DNA of 64,000 nt, taken from Desulfuromonas thiophila (GTDB taxonomy: Bacteria; Desulfobacterota; Desulfuromonadia; Desulfuromonadales; Desulfuromonadaceae). Both the position numbers and the translations under genes were made by a program. The stretch lies in the NCBI RefSeq assembly GCF_900101955.1, contig NZ_FNAQ01000008.1, positions 35,782-99,781 of the forward strand, in the 5' to 3' direction. The notes below the pieces were generated by a model, which was not told the DNA's origin, made no database searches, and was given only the letters and a program-made list of their open reading frames with translations. Position 1 is the stretch's first letter. The number at the start of each line of letters is the position of its first letter. Of the stretch, positions 19,006-28,648 are shown in pieces.

Positions 19006-20334
19006 ATGACGATGGCGTCCGACTGTCCGGCCGAGCAGCTGGTCGAGATCCGCAGTCTGGCCCAGGGGGGCCACGGGGTGGCGACCAGTGCTGATGGCCG
19101 CACCCTGTTCGTGCCGGGAACGGTGCCGGGCGATCGCCTGCGCTGCCGGATTACCGAGGTTCGGCGCCGCTATCTGCGCGGTCAGCTGGTCGAACTGGTG
19201 CAATCTGGCCCCGAACGGATTGTGCCGCAGTGCCGTCATTTCGGTGATTGTGGTGGCTGCGACTGGCAAATGCTGGCTTATGCCGACCAGTGCCGTTACA
19301 AACAGCAGTTGTTGCAGCAGACCTGCGCCCACCGGCTGGGCGCGGCGGTGGCCGAGTGCCTTGAACCGTTGCTGGCCAGCGAAACGGCCTTTGGCTACCG
19401 TAGTCGCGCCCAGCTCAAGGCCCATGCTGCCGGTGGCGCCTTTGCCCTGGGGTTTTACCGGCGCGGCAGCCACTTTGTGGTCGATGTCCAGGACTGCCCC
19501 CTGCTGGCCGCGCCCTTGCGGGCGCTGTTGGCTCCCCTGCGGCAGCTGTTCGCCGGCACTTCCTATGCCGCCTGGGTGCCGCAGATCGATGTGGCGACCG
19601 ACGATGCTGGTGCCATACGTCTGCTGGTTCATTATCGGGGTGAGGATCTGGCCGCTTTTTGCCGCTGGCTGCAGCCGCGCCTTGCGGCTCTGGCGGTTGC
19701 CGGACCTCTGGCGGTGCTGGTGCAGGCCGGTCGCAAGGCACGGATTCGCTTGCTGTGCGGCGAACCGCAGCTGCGCATCCGGGTGGATGAGCCGCCTTTG
19801 TGGCTGGCCTATGGACCCGGCGGATTCGCCCAGGTGCATCTGGCGCAGAACCGTGCCCTGGTGGCGCGGCTGCTTGACTGGGCGGCGGTTCAGCCCAGCG
19901 ACCAGGTGCTCGATCTGTACTGCGGCATGGGCAATTTCACCCTGCCGCTGGCGCGGCGTGCCGCCCGGGTCACGGGCGTGGAGGACTATGCTCCGTCCAT
20001 TGAAGCGGCGCGCGCCAATGCCCGTGAAACCGGCCTGGCGGCGCGTACCGTTTTCGAGGTGGCGGCCACGGCGGACTGTCTGTCCCGTCTGACCGCGGCG
20101 CCCGATCTGGTGGTGCTCGATCCGCCGCGTAGCGGCGCCTATGAGGCCGTCGCCGGGTTGGTGCGGTTGCGCCCGTCCCGTCTGGTGTATGTTTCCTGTG
20201 ATCCGCAGACCCTGCTGCGCGATCTGGTGCCACTGTTGGGGCAGGGTTACGATCTGCTTCGGTTGGGGGCTCTCGATCTGTTTCCCCAGACTCACCACAC
20301 CGAGGTGGTGGCGTTGCTGCAGGCCCGCGGCTAG
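19006..20334 (+). CDS. rlmD: 23S rRNA (uracil1939-C5)-methyltransferase RlmD-like
   Basis: RumA/RlmD-family m5U methyltransferase, 442 aa. An N-terminal TRAM domain (about 8-65) precedes the 4Fe-4S cysteines CRHFGDCGGCDWQ (about 76-88). The SAM-binding methyltransferase domain has VLDLYCGMGNFTLPL (about 303) and the catalytic region DPPRSG and YVSCDP (about 370-405), where the last Cys is the nucleophile. All key residues are visible. Confidence 0.9.
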   Translation: MTMASDCPAEQLVEIRSLAQGGHGVATSADGRTLFVPGTVPGDRLRCRITEVRRRYLRGQLVELVQSGPERIVPQCRHFGDCGGCDWQMLAYADQCRYKQQLLQQTCAHRLGAAVAECLEPLLASETAFGYRSRAQLKAHAAGGAFALGFYRRGSHFVVDVQDCPLLAAPLRALLAPLRQLFAGTSYAAWVPQIDVATDDAGAIRLLVHYRGEDLAAFCRWLQPRLAALAVAGPLAVLVQAGRKARIRLLCGEPQLRIRVDEPPLWLAYGPGGFAQVHLAQNRALVARLLDWAAVQPSDQVLDLYCGMGNFTLPLARRAARVTGVEDYAPSIEAARANARETGLAARTVFEVAATADCLSRLTAAPDLVVLDPPRSGAYEAVAGLVRLRPSRLVYVSCDPQTLLRDLVPLLGQGYDLLRLGALDLFPQTHHTEVVALLQARG

Positions 20335-20387
20335 GTGATTGAAGCCCGCTCTGACGGGTTCTGAGGGGCGGCCAGACGCTTTTATCC

Positions 20388-20416
20388 TTGCTTTTGGTGC
20401 TTCTCCGTGCTAGAAG
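20388..20416 (+). promoter_or_regulatory. Candidate sigma-70 promoter for the rimP-nusA operon
   Basis: TTGCTT (20388-20393), a 17-nt gap, and TAGAAG (20411-20416). The match to consensus is modest. Transcription would begin just before the hairpin terminator at 20447, which makes an attenuated leader possible. Confidence 0.35.
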
Positions 20417-20446
20417 ATCAAGGTTAAATCTTTTCATGTGAATGAG

Positions 20447-20472
20447 AAGTGAGCCTGTCGCTCACTTTTTTT
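20447..20472 (+). terminator. Intrinsic terminator upstream of rimP
   Basis: Perfect 8-bp stem AAGTGAGC / GCTCACTT (20447-20454 and 20460-20467), 5-nt loop, and a run of Ts directly after. It lies 112 nt past the rlmD stop and 26 nt before the rimP start. It may end the rlmD transcript or attenuate rimP. Confidence 0.75.
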
Positions 20473-20497
20473 ATTTGACGAGGCGGACAGACGGGCA

Positions 20498-20992
20498 ATG
20501 CTGAAGGATCGCGCAACACTGTTGGAACGGGTGCGGCAACTGGCGCAGCCGGTGCTGGAACAAAACGGGCTGGAACTGGTCGACAGTGAACTGGTGCAGC
20601 AGGGCCGTTCCTGGTTTTTGCGACTGTTCATCGACAAGGCCGGTGGCGTGACGCTGGACGATTGCGCCGATTTCAGTCGCGAACTCGACACCCTGCTTGA
20701 TGTTGAGGAGGTGCTGAGTGTGGCCTACCGGCTGGAGGTGTCGTCGCCGGGGCTCGATCGGCCGTTGAAGCGGCCACAGGATTTCGAACGGTTTCGCGGC
20801 GAGCCGGTGCGGCTGAAAACCCACCAGCTGCTTGATCCCGATGGGCGCGGTCATCAACGCAAGACTTTCAGCGGAATTCTGCTTGGTCTGGAGGATGGCT
20901 TGGTGCGGGTGCAGCAAACCGATCGCAAGGGCGGTGTTGTGGCCCTGCCGCTGGCCGATATCGAAAAGATTCACCTCGACCCGCAGTTTTGA
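20498..20992 (+). CDS. rimP: Ribosome maturation factor RimP
   Basis: 164-aa RimP, needed for 30S subunit maturation. The N-terminal domain holds LEQNGLELVDSELVQQG and LRLFIDKAGGVTLDDCADFS (about 42-62), followed by YRLEVSSPGLDRPL (about 77-90), the strongest family signature. It is first in the conserved rimP-nusA-infB operon. Confidence 0.93.
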   Translation: MLKDRATLLERVRQLAQPVLEQNGLELVDSELVQQGRSWFLRLFIDKAGGVTLDDCADFSRELDTLLDVEEVLSVAYRLEVSSPGLDRPLKRPQDFERFRGEPVRLKTHQLLDPDGRGHQRKTFSGILLGLEDGLVRVQQTDRKGGVVALPLADIEKIHLDPQF

Positions 20993-21124
20993 CGTTGTCG
21001 CATTCGCGGCAGCGCCGCAGTTTTCCGAACAACCCAAGAGTATGGACAAGCGCCGGCCTTTTAGCCGGACGCGATCGTTGCAGGGGCTGGTCAGATCCGG
21101 CCCTGCCGGACAGGAGAAAAACCC

Positions 21125-22300
21125 ATGGTTGTCAATCTCAACCACGTCATTGATCAGGTCGTCAAGGACAAGGGCGTCGATCGCGCCGTCCTGGTCGAGG
21201 CCCTGGAGTCGGCGGTGTTGTCGGCCGCCAACAAAAAATACCGCAATACCCGAGATCTTGAAGCGCACTACAATAATGAGCGTGGTGAGGTCGAGCTGTT
21301 TGAATTTGTCACCGTGGTTGACGAGGTTCAGGATTCCTACAAGGAGATCGATCTGCAGGAGGCCCGCGAGATTGATCCCGAGGTGCAGGCTGGGGATTCT
21401 CTCGGTATGAAAATGGAGGATTCCGGCAACTTCAGCCGCATCGCGGCCCAGACGGCCAAACAGGTGATCATTCAGAAGGTGCGCGAAGCCGAGCGCGAGG
21501 GCATCTTTAACGAATTCAAGGATCGCGTCGGCGAGCTGGTCAATGGTATTGTGCGGCGCTACGAGCGCGGCGATCTGATTGTTGATCTCGGCCGGGCCGA
21601 AGCGCTGCTGCCGCATCGCGAGCAGGTGCCGCGCGAGAATTATCGTCAGAGCGACCGGGTGCGCGCCTATATTGCCGAGGTCCGTATGTCGCCCAAGGGG
21701 CCGCAGATTATTTTGTCGCGCACCCATCCCAATCTGGTGATTGAGCTGTTCCGCACCGAGGTGCCTGAGATTGCCGAGGGGATTGTTGATATCGTGTCCT
21801 GCTCGCGTGAGCCCGGCAGCCGTGCCAAGATTGCTGTGGTGTCTCATGACCCCGATGTTGATCCGGTGGGCGCCTGCGTTGGCATGCGCGGCGCGCGGGT
21901 GCAGAATGTGGTGTCCGAGCTGCGGGGCGAGAAGATCGATATCATTCCCTGGACACCGGATATGGCCCGTTTTGCCTGCGCCGCCCTGGCGCCGGCGGAT
22001 GTCTCACGGGTTTATGTCGACAATGAGAATCAGGCCATGGAGATTATTGTGCCCGATGATCAGTTGTCCCTGGCTATTGGCAAGAAAGGCCAGAACGTGC
22101 GGTTGGCCGCACGGTTGATCGGCTGGAAGATCGATATCAAGAGTGAGTCCCGTGCCGCCGAGATTGAGCAGGAGGCCCTGCGCGCCACCGAGGAAGAAGT
22201 GGATGAGGTGGTCAGCGAGGATGCCACTGCGGCGGAGACTGATTCCGCGCCGCAGGACGAGCTGGCCGGGCCGGAGGATACGGAACCGCACAACGCCTGA
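21125..22300 (+). CDS. nusA: Transcription termination/antitermination factor NusA
   Basis: 391-aa NusA with an N-terminal RNA-polymerase-binding domain (1-125), S1 domain (about 133-200, starting VNGIVRRYERGDLIVDLG) and KH domains (about 205-345, including RTHPNLVIELFRTEVPEI and VGMRGARVQNVVSELRGE). It ends with a short acidic tail and lacks the C-terminal repeat extension of E. coli NusA, as is normal outside the gammaproteobacteria. NusA commonly influences intrinsic terminators such as those in this window. Confidence 0.95.
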   Translation: MVVNLNHVIDQVVKDKGVDRAVLVEALESAVLSAANKKYRNTRDLEAHYNNERGEVELFEFVTVVDEVQDSYKEIDLQEAREIDPEVQAGDSLGMKMEDSGNFSRIAAQTAKQVIIQKVREAEREGIFNEFKDRVGELVNGIVRRYERGDLIVDLGRAEALLPHREQVPRENYRQSDRVRAYIAEVRMSPKGPQIILSRTHPNLVIELFRTEVPEIAEGIVDIVSCSREPGSRAKIAVVSHDPDVDPVGACVGMRGARVQNVVSELRGEKIDIIPWTPDMARFACAALAPADVSRVYVDNENQAMEIIVPDDQLSLAIGKKGQNVRLAARLIGWKIDIKSESRAAEIEQEALRATEEEVDEVVSEDATAAETDSAPQDELAGPEDTEPHNA

Positions 22301-22306
22301 GGTTGA

Positions 22307-22918
22307 ATGTCACGTCCCCATGAAGACCCGGCCGGGCGCGGTCCCCGGCGAAGCTGTATCGCGTGTCGCCAGAGCCTGCCGCAGGGGCAGCTGATCCGGT
22401 TTGTTTGTGCGCCGGATGGTGCGTTGCTGGTCGATTATGGCCATCGCCTGCCTGGCCGGGGCGCCTATGTCTGTCTGAAGCCCGACTGTCTGCGCCAGGC
22501 GCTGCGGCGCAATGCCTTCAGCCGGGCGCTGCGTCAGCCCTGTCGTCAGCCCGATGAGGCCCAGTTGTTGGCGCAGTTGCAGCAAGCCTGCCGCCAGCGG
22601 ATTCTGAATTTGCTGGGCATGGCGCGTAAGGCCGGTTTGCTCTGTGGCGGTCAGCAGGCCGTCAGTCAGTCCCTGCAGCGACCGCATGAGATTGCTCTGG
22701 TGCTGGTGGCGACGGACATGTCGGCTCCGCTGGCGGCGCGGTTACGACAGCGACTGGATCAGCTGGGGCTGCCGTACCAGACGCTGTTCGACCGGCAGCA
22801 GCTGGCCGAGGCGCTGGGTACGGCGCTGCGCAGCACGCTGGTGATAAAGAAAAGTTCACTTGCACAGACGCTGCAATTCGAGTTAGGACGCTACAGGGAA
22901 GTAATGGGGGAAGTCTGA
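22307..22918 (+). CDS. YlxR (DUF448) - L7Ae-like fusion RNA-binding protein
   Basis: 203-aa protein joining two domains that are separate genes (ylxR, ylxQ) in Bacillus. Residues 1-85 are YlxR-like with [19 protein letters not shown] and GRGAYVCL. Residues about 98-195 are L7Ae/L30e-like with [16 protein letters not shown] and [10 protein letters not shown]. Both families bind RNA. The position between nusA and infB is the classic ylxRQ location. Its stop overlaps infB as TGATG. Confidence 0.87.
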   Translation: MSRPHEDPAGRGPRRSCIACRQSLPQGQLIRFVCAPDGALLVDYGHRLPGRGAYVCLKPDCLRQALRRNAFSRALRQPCRQPDEAQLLAQLQQACRQRILNLLGMARKAGLLCGGQQAVSQSLQRPHEIALVLVATDMSAPLAARLRQRLDQLGLPYQTLFDRQQLAEALGTALRSTLVIKKSSLAQTLQFELGRYREVMGEV

Positions 22919-25719
22919 TGGCAAAAATACGTGTATACGAGTTGGCGCAACGCATGGGCCTGGAAAATAAAGAACTGATGGAACGCCTGCAGCAGATGGG
23001 TGTGGAAACGAAGAGTCATATGAGTGTTGTCGACGAAGATGCCGTCAAGGCTCTGCAGCCCCAGGAAGCCTCCTCCGAGGATAAGTCGCAGGTGGCCTTC
23101 GAGGAAGAGCGGATTGGTTCCGGCCTGATCCGGCGTCGCCGCAAGGCGGTCGAAATGTCCGAGGAGCCTGTGCCGGTTGAGGTTGTCACCGCGCCCCCGG
23201 CGCCCCGGCCGCCTCTTGCCGATGAAGCTGCGGCAGAGGTGTCTTCCCCGCCGACCGTCGCTCAGGTTCCGGCAGCTGCGGCCGAAGAGGTTGCGCCTGT
23301 TCCCGCTGCGGCGCCAGCGCCGCCGGCCGCTGTGCAGAAACCGGCACCGGCAACTGCGCCAGCCGAGGCTCCGGCCCGTAAGGCCGACGAGCGTCGGCCG
23401 GCCACGAGCGAGGCTGCACCGCGGCGCACCCCGACACGGTCGATGGCTACCATCGTTACCCCGGCAGATAAAAATACGCCGGCACCGAGCAAAAGTGGCG
23501 CGCGCATCCTCGGTCGGGTTGAGCTGCCTCAGGCGGCGCTGCGGGGCGAAGGTGGGCGTCCGGCCCGCCCTGCCTCAGGTCCGGCCCGTCCCGCCAGTGG
23601 CCAGGCTCGCCCGGCTGGTGGCGCGGCCCCTGCGGCCGGTCGCAGTGCCGGTCCCGGCTCCCGTCCAGCCCGCCCCGCTGCGGCACCTCGGCCCGGTCCG
23701 GCCCAGCCCGCCGCAATGGAAGCGCCCCTTGAGGATCGCGGCCGCGACCAGCGCGGTCGCAACAAGAAGAAAAAAGGCAAAGGCAGCGAGTATGGTTCGG
23801 CGGCGCCGCAGGATGCCGCCCGTCGTCGTCGCGACCGCATGGAGGTGTTCGAGCCGGATCATGGTGGCAAACTGCGGCGGGGCAAGAAAAGCCAGAAACT
23901 GTCGCGCCAGACGGAAATTACCGTCCCCAAGGCCATCAAGCGCAAGATCCGCATCAGCGATGTCATTACGGTTGGCGAACTGGCCAAGCGCATGGGTGTT
24001 AAGGCCAACGACCTGATCCGTGAGCTGATGCGCCAGGGCACCATGGTGACCATCAACCACCCCCTCGATTTTGAAACTGCGGCGATCCTGGCAGCGGATT
24101 TCAGCTACGAGGTCGAGAACGTGGCTTTTGACGAGGTCAGCGTGTTGGGCGATGACCAGATCGGTGGCGAGACCGAACAGGCCAGCGCCAACCAGGTCGA
24201 GCGCCCGCCGGTGGTGACCATCATGGGTCACGTTGACCATGGCAAGACCAGCCTGCTCGACGCCATTCGCAGCGCCAATATTGCCGAGGGGGAAGCCGGT
24301 GGCATTACCCAGCATATCGGTGCCTACGATGTGAGGATCAAGGATCGGACCATTTCGTTTCTCGATACCCCCGGTCACGAGGCCTTTACCGCCATGCGTT
24401 CGCGTGGTGCCCAGGTCACGGATATCGTCATTCTGGTGGTGGCGGCCGATGATGGTGTCATGCCGCAGACCAAGGAAGCCATCAGCCACGCCAAGGCGGC
24501 CGGCGTGCCGATGATCGTGGCTATCAACAAGATCGACAAGCCGGGTGCCAACCCCGACCGGATCAAGCAGGAACTGACTGAATTTCAGATGGTGCCGGAG
24601 GAGTGGGGTGGCGATACCATTTTCGTCGAGGTGTCGGCCAAAAAAAGGATCAATCTCGAGCAGCTGCTGGAAATGATTCTGCTGCAGGCCGAGGTGCTGG
24701 AACTGCGCGCCGATCCGGGCCGTCGTTGTCGCGGCACCATCGTCGAGGCGCGCCTCGACAAGGGCCGTGGTGCCGTGGCTACCGTGCTGGTACAGGATGG
24801 TACCTTGCACATTGGTGACGCCATCGTTGCCGGCCTGCACTATGGCCGTGTCCGCACCATGATCAATGACCGGGGTGAGCAGGTCAAGGAAGCCGGCCCG
24901 TCCATTCCGGTCGAGGTGACCGGTTTGCAGGGTGTACCCGAGGCGGGCGACAATCTGCATGCACTGGAGAACGAAAAACTGGCCAAGGAAGTGGCCCAGC
25001 ACCGCCAGCAGAAGGCCCGCGAAGCCGAATTGGCCAAGAGCAGCCGCCTGTCCCTCGACCAGCTTTATGCCCGTATCAAGGAAGGCAATGTCGAGGAACT
25101 CAAGGTTATCGTTAAGGCTGATGTGCAGGGTTCGGTCGAGGCAGTCAAGGACGCGCTGGTCAAGCTGTCAACGGACAGATGCCGTTTGACCATCGTTCAT
25201 ACGGCGGTCGGCGGTATCACCGAGAGCGACGTGTCGCTGGCTTCGGCTTCCGATGCGATTATCACCGGTTTCAACGTCCGGCCCGAATCCAAGGCAGCGA
25301 CGCTGGCGGAGAAGGAGGGCGTCGATATCCGTCTCTACAGCATCATCTACGACGCCGTGGCTGATATCAAGGATGCCATGGAAGGTCTGCTGGCGCCGAC
25401 GCTGCGTGAAAAGCATCTCGGCCGGGTCGAGGTGCGGGAAACCTTCAACGTATCCAAGGTCGGTACCGTGGCGGGTTGCATGGTGCTCGATGGCAAGGTC
25501 ACCCGCCATGCCCGGGTGCGGCTGGTGCGCGACAACATCGTGGTGTGGGAGGGTACCCTTAATTCGCTCAAGCGTTTCAAGGACGATGTGCGCGAAGTCA
25601 ACACCGGCTATGAATGCGGTATTGGTCTGGAGCGTTACAACGACATCAAGGTGGGCGATATTATCGAGGCCTTCGAGATCGAGGAAACCAAAACGCAGCT
25701 GGGGGATAAAACATCGTGA
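22918..25719 (+). CDS. infB: Translation initiation factor IF-2
   Basis: 933-aa IF-2, which delivers initiator tRNA to the 30S subunit. The N-terminus has IF2-N modules ([20 protein letters not shown] and a second near 340) flanking a long Ala/Pro/Arg-rich disordered linker (about 80-300). The G domain starts near 434 with [12 protein letters not shown], followed by DTPGHEAF and NKIDKPG. Domains II-IV complete the protein. The rbfA GTG overlaps its stop. Confidence 0.97.
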   Translation: MAKIRVYELAQRMGLENKELMERLQQMGVETKSHMSVVDEDAVKALQPQEASSEDKSQVAFEEERIGSGLIRRRRKAVEMSEEPVPVEVVTAPPAPRPPLADEAAAEVSSPPTVAQVPAAAAEEVAPVPAAAPAPPAAVQKPAPATAPAEAPARKADERRPATSEAAPRRTPTRSMATIVTPADKNTPAPSKSGARILGRVELPQAALRGEGGRPARPASGPARPASGQARPAGGAAPAAGRSAGPGSRPARPAAAPRPGPAQPAAMEAPLEDRGRDQRGRNKKKKGKGSEYGSAAPQDAARRRRDRMEVFEPDHGGKLRRGKKSQKLSRQTEITVPKAIKRKIRISDVITVGELAKRMGVKANDLIRELMRQGTMVTINHPLDFETAAILAADFSYEVENVAFDEVSVLGDDQIGGETEQASANQVERPPVVTIMGHVDHGKTSLLDAIRSANIAEGEAGGITQHIGAYDVRIKDRTISFLDTPGHEAFTAMRSRGAQVTDIVILVVAADDGVMPQTKEAISHAKAAGVPMIVAINKIDKPGANPDRIKQELTEFQMVPEEWGGDTIFVEVSAKKRINLEQLLEMILLQAEVLELRADPGRRCRGTIVEARLDKGRGAVATVLVQDGTLHIGDAIVAGLHYGRVRTMINDRGEQVKEAGPSIPVEVTGLQGVPEAGDNLHALENEKLAKEVAQHRQQKAREAELAKSSRLSLDQLYARIKEGNVEELKVIVKADVQGSVEAVKDALVKLSTDRCRLTIVHTAVGGITESDVSLASASDAIITGFNVRPESKAATLAEKEGVDIRLYSIIYDAVADIKDAMEGLLAPTLREKHLGRVEVRETFNVSKVGTVAGCMVLDGKVTRHARVRLVRDNIVVWEGTLNSLKRFKDDVREVNTGYECGIGLERYNDIKVGDIIEAFEIEETKTQLGDKTS

Positions 25720-26075
25720 GCAGCCAGCGGGCCCAACGGGTTGGCGATCTGATTCAGCAGGAAATTTCGCGCCTGTTGCTCAAAGAGGTGCGTGATCCGC
25801 GCGTCGCGTTTGTCACCATTACCGGTGTTGAACCGACCAATGATTTGCAACTGGCACGGGTTTATTACACCGTCATGTCGGACGATGCCGCGGCGCGTGA
25901 TGCCTGTGGCGACGGCCTGCGCAGTGCCGTGCCCTTTTTGCGGCGTGAACTGGGGCGGGTGTTGCGGCTGCGGCGGGTGCCGGAACTGGAGTTTCGCTAC
26001 GACAATTCCATAGCCTATGGCAGTCGTATCGAGGAATTACTCAAAGAGATTCATCGTCATGAACCCACTGAATGA
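25716..26075 (+). CDS. rbfA: 30S ribosome-binding factor RbfA
   Basis: 119-aa cold-shock 30S maturation factor with the family core [20 protein letters not shown] and [20 protein letters not shown] and the C-terminal [12 protein letters not shown]. The start is GTG overlapping the infB stop (GTGA). Its end overlaps nrnA by 17 nt. Confidence 0.94.
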   Translation: MSSQRAQRVGDLIQQEISRLLLKEVRDPRVAFVTITGVEPTNDLQLARVYYTVMSDDAAARDACGDGLRSAVPFLRRELGRVLRLRRVPELEFRYDNSIAYGSRIEELLKEIHRHEPTE

Positions 26076-27027
26076 AATTGCTGCAGCAATTCGCGCCAGC
26101 CAGACCGTGCTGATTGCCGCGCATGAGGGACCGGATGGTGATGCGATTGGTTCGACGCTGGCCCTGACCCTGGCGTTGCGGGAGATGGGTAAGCAGGCCG
26201 TTGCCTTCAACTGCGATGGTGTGCCGGACAAACTGGCCTTTCTGGCCGGTAGTGATGGCCTGGTGTGCCAGCTGCCAGCGCAGCAGCGGTTCGATCTGGG
26301 ATTCGTACTCGATGCCGGCGAGCTGCGCCGGGTTCGGCATGACATGCGTGCCTGTTGTCAGGTGCTGGTCAATATCGACCATCACCCCTGCTCGGAGGAT
26401 TTTGGCGATCATTACTGGGTCGATACCCAGGCCAGCGCTACGGCGGTGCTGATCTACCGTCTGCTGCGCAGCCTGAACCATTCGCTGTCGCAGCCGGTGG
26501 CGGAATGTCTCTACACGGCCATCCTGTCGGATACCGGCTCGTTCCGTTACAGCAGTGCCAATCCCGAAGCCTATACCGTTGCCGGTGAACTGGTGGCGGT
26601 CGGGGTCGATCCCTGGCGGGTAGCTGGTGGTCTTTATGAAAGCCAGGAGGCCCAGCGCCTGCGTCTGCTGGCTCTGGCCCTGGCCACGTTGCGGCTGTCG
26701 CGTTGTGGCCGGATCGCTGCCATCAGTGCCACGACCGACATGTTTGCCGAGGCTCAGGCTCGACCGGAGGATGCCGACAGTTTTGTCAATTACCCGCGCT
26801 CAATCCGTGGTGTCGAGGTGGCCCTGTTTTTCCGCCAGACAGCGGAGCAGTGTTACAAACTCAGTATGCGCTCAAAAGGGCTGATTGATGTTGGTAGCCT
26901 GTCGCGTGAACTGGGTGGCGGCGGCCATCACAATGCCGCAGGGGCTGAACTGACCGGGACGCTGCCACAGGTGCAGGAGTTTGTCTTTTCCCGTCTGGAG
27001 CCGCTGCTGGCGCAACCGGACGCATGA
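26059..27027 (+). CDS. nrnA: DHH-DHHA1 phosphoesterase (NrnA-like oligoribonuclease/pAp phosphatase)
   Basis: 322-aa DHH-family phosphoesterase. Metal-binding motifs are HEGPDGDAIGS (about 18; Gly replaces the usual Pro-adjacent pattern only mildly), NIDHHPCSEDFGD (about 105) and ILSDTGSFRYS (about 155). The C-terminal DHHA1 domain has GGGGHHNAAGAEL. NrnA degrades short RNA oligonucleotides and dephosphorylates 3'-phosphoadenosine 5'-phosphate. ATG 26059 begins the fold, inside the rbfA end; an earlier in-frame start at 26017 is less likely. Confidence 0.88.
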   Translation: MNPLNEIAAAIRASQTVLIAAHEGPDGDAIGSTLALTLALREMGKQAVAFNCDGVPDKLAFLAGSDGLVCQLPAQQRFDLGFVLDAGELRRVRHDMRACCQVLVNIDHHPCSEDFGDHYWVDTQASATAVLIYRLLRSLNHSLSQPVAECLYTAILSDTGSFRYSSANPEAYTVAGELVAVGVDPWRVAGGLYESQEAQRLRLLALALATLRLSRCGRIAAISATTDMFAEAQARPEDADSFVNYPRSIRGVEVALFFRQTAEQCYKLSMRSKGLIDVGSLSRELGGGGHHNAAGAELTGTLPQVQEFVFSRLEPLLAQPDA

Positions 27028-27944
27028 ACGGCTTTCTGCTGCTCGACAAACCGGCAGGTCCCAGTTCCCACACCCTGGTGCAGGCGGTCCGGCGCCAATG
27101 CCGGATCCGGCGGATCGGTCATGCCGGGACCCTCGATCCGATGGCCAGTGGCCTGATGGTGTTGGCCCTCGGGCCGGCCACCCGGCTGATCGAATACCTG
27201 ATGGCGCAGGACAAAACCTACGAGGCCAGTCTGCAACTCGGGGCCACCACCGATACCCAGGACAGCAGCGGTGTTTTGCTGCAGCAGCGCCCAGTGCCGG
27301 CGGATCTGACGCTGGAGCGGTTGCAGGCTCTGGCCGCGACCTTGGTGGGGGCAATCTCCCAGGTGCCGCCCATGTATTCGGCCCTGAAACGTGACGGGGT
27401 GCCACTCTATCGTTTGGCGCGCCGGGGCGAGGAGGTGGAGCGGCCGCCGCGTCAGGTGCGGATCGAATCATTTGAGGTGCTGGCGCTGGTCGGTGACCGC
27501 GTCGATATCCGGGTGCGTTGTTCCAAGGGAACCTACATTCGCACACTGTGTCATGATTTTGGTGAGCAACTTGGCTGTGGTGCCTGCATGAGTGCTTTGC
27601 GGCGCACCGCCAGCGGTGCTTTTTCCGTCGGTGATGCGGTGACCCTCGACCGTCTCGATCCGGCGCGGTTGCCTTTGCTGACGGCCCTGCAGGCCTTGGC
27701 TCACCTGCCCCGGTTCAGCTTGGTCCCTGCGGCCCAGCTTCGTCTGACCAATGGCGTTGCTCCGGCGCTGGCCGATCTGCAGCCGCAGGATGCGCTGCCG
27801 GCAGATGCCGGCCCTTGGCTGCTGACTGATCCGGCGGGGACGAAGCTGCTGGCGCTGGTCGAACCCGACCTGCCAGCTGAGTTGGACGGGACACCCGTTG
27901 AGCCCTCTTTGCGGCTGCTCAAGGTGTTTCCTGATGGCCTCTGA
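27024..27944 (+). CDS. truB: tRNA pseudouridine(55) synthase TruB
   Basis: 306-aa TruB. Motif I is LLLDKPAGPSSHTLVQAVRR (about 5), the catalytic Asp is in GHAGTLDPMASGLM (about 36) and RVRCSKGTYIRTL (about 165) is motif III. A C-terminal PUA-like region follows. ATGA overlap with nrnA indicates coupling. Confidence 0.95.
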   Translation: MNGFLLLDKPAGPSSHTLVQAVRRQCRIRRIGHAGTLDPMASGLMVLALGPATRLIEYLMAQDKTYEASLQLGATTDTQDSSGVLLQQRPVPADLTLERLQALAATLVGAISQVPPMYSALKRDGVPLYRLARRGEEVERPPRQVRIESFEVLALVGDRVDIRVRCSKGTYIRTLCHDFGEQLGCGACMSALRRTASGAFSVGDAVTLDRLDPARLPLLTALQALAHLPRFSLVPAAQLRLTNGVAPALADLQPQDALPADAGPWLLTDPAGTKLLALVEPDLPAELDGTPVEPSLRLLKVFPDGL

Positions 27945-28094
27945 CAGGGTGCCAACGGGCGGTTGCTGCTCGATTGGGGCGGGCTGCCGGCTTTCAAGGG
28001 GGCTCTTGCCCATGATGACGGAGACAGCCTGGCAGGTGCGGCCATCTTGCCGCCAGAGGTTTGCGTCGCCATGTTGGCCGTTGACTGAATGATC

Positions 28095-28122
28095 TTTACA
28101 GCGTCGCTTGTTCTGTGATAGG
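28095..28122 (+). promoter_or_regulatory. Candidate rpsO promoter
   Basis: TTTACA at 28095-28100 followed by GATAGG-type -10 near 28117-28122. The -10 is a poor match. The leader then carries a small CCGGC-GAA-GCCGG hairpin (28149-28161) with a short T-run, close to the ribosome site. S15 commonly represses its own translation through leader structure, so this hairpin could be such a site. Confidence 0.3.
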
Positions 28123-28190
28123 AATGAGCGATATTTTCACTGAAGTGCCCGGCGAAGCCGGATTTTTACGTTCGAAAGGAGATGCCACAA

Positions 28191-28457
28191 GTGCTGGCCA
28201 CAGAAAAAAAACAGGACATCATCAAGGAATTTCAGTCAAAATCAGGCGATACCGGTTCGCCCGAGGTGCAGATCGCTCTGCTCACGGAACGGATTAATAC
28301 CCTGACTGACCACTTCCGTACCCATACCAAGGATCATCATTCCCGCCGTGGCTTGCTGAAGATTGTTGGTCAGCGTCGCCGGTTGCTGGATTACCTCAAG
28401 AAAAAGGATGTCGAGCGTTATCGCGGTCTGATCGCTCGTCTCGGTATCCGCCGTTAA
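28191..28457 (+). CDS. rpsO: 30S ribosomal protein S15
   Basis: 88-aa S15 with the family core [18 protein letters not shown] and [21 protein letters not shown] choose GTG 28191 rather than ATG 28182: AAGGAG (28176-28181) abuts the ATG with no spacing but is 9 nt from the GTG. The resulting protein begins MLATEKKQ and is the usual S15 length. The rpsO-pnp pairing is widely conserved. Confidence 0.95.
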   Translation: MLATEKKQDIIKEFQSKSGDTGSPEVQIALLTERINTLTDHFRTHTKDHHSRRGLLKIVGQRRRLLDYLKKKDVERYRGLIARLGIRR

Positions 28458-28465
28458 GTTGTGCC

Positions 28466-28496
28466 GCGGCAGTTCCGCTTGCAGCGGAACTGCCGC
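28466..28496 (+). terminator. Hairpin after rpsO (no T-run)
   Basis: Perfect 13-bp stem GCGGCAGTTCCGC / GCGGAACTGCCGC with a 5-nt loop, starting 9 nt past the rpsO stop. No U-tract follows, so it may stabilise the rpsO 3' end more than terminate. Confidence 0.5.
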
Positions 28497-28526
28497 ATTC
28501 GTTCGTGGGCTGAGGGAGGATGTCCG

Positions 28527-28564
28527 GAGTCAGCCGCCGACCGCTAGGGGTCGGCGGCTGACTC
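28527..28564 (+). promoter_or_regulatory. Long hairpin in the pnp leader
   Basis: Perfect 16-bp stem GAGTCAGCCGCCGACC / GGTCGGCGGCTGACTC with a 6-nt loop. It is followed within 30 nt by a T-rich stretch and then the pnp ribosome site. In E. coli, RNase III cuts a long stem in the pnp leader to allow PNPase autoregulation; this stem sits in the same place. Confidence 0.6.
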
Positions 28565-28648
28565 AGGCCAACCTCCTGGAGCCCTTTATTTTTTGGGAGT
28601 ATTGATCTCCCGTTATGCCCAAGGGCAAAACCAGACAGGAGTATTTGC

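Noticed and set aside
28182..28190. ATG 28182 as the rpsO start
   Set aside because: The AAGGAG site directly abuts it; GTG 28191 has correct spacing and gives the normal S15 length.
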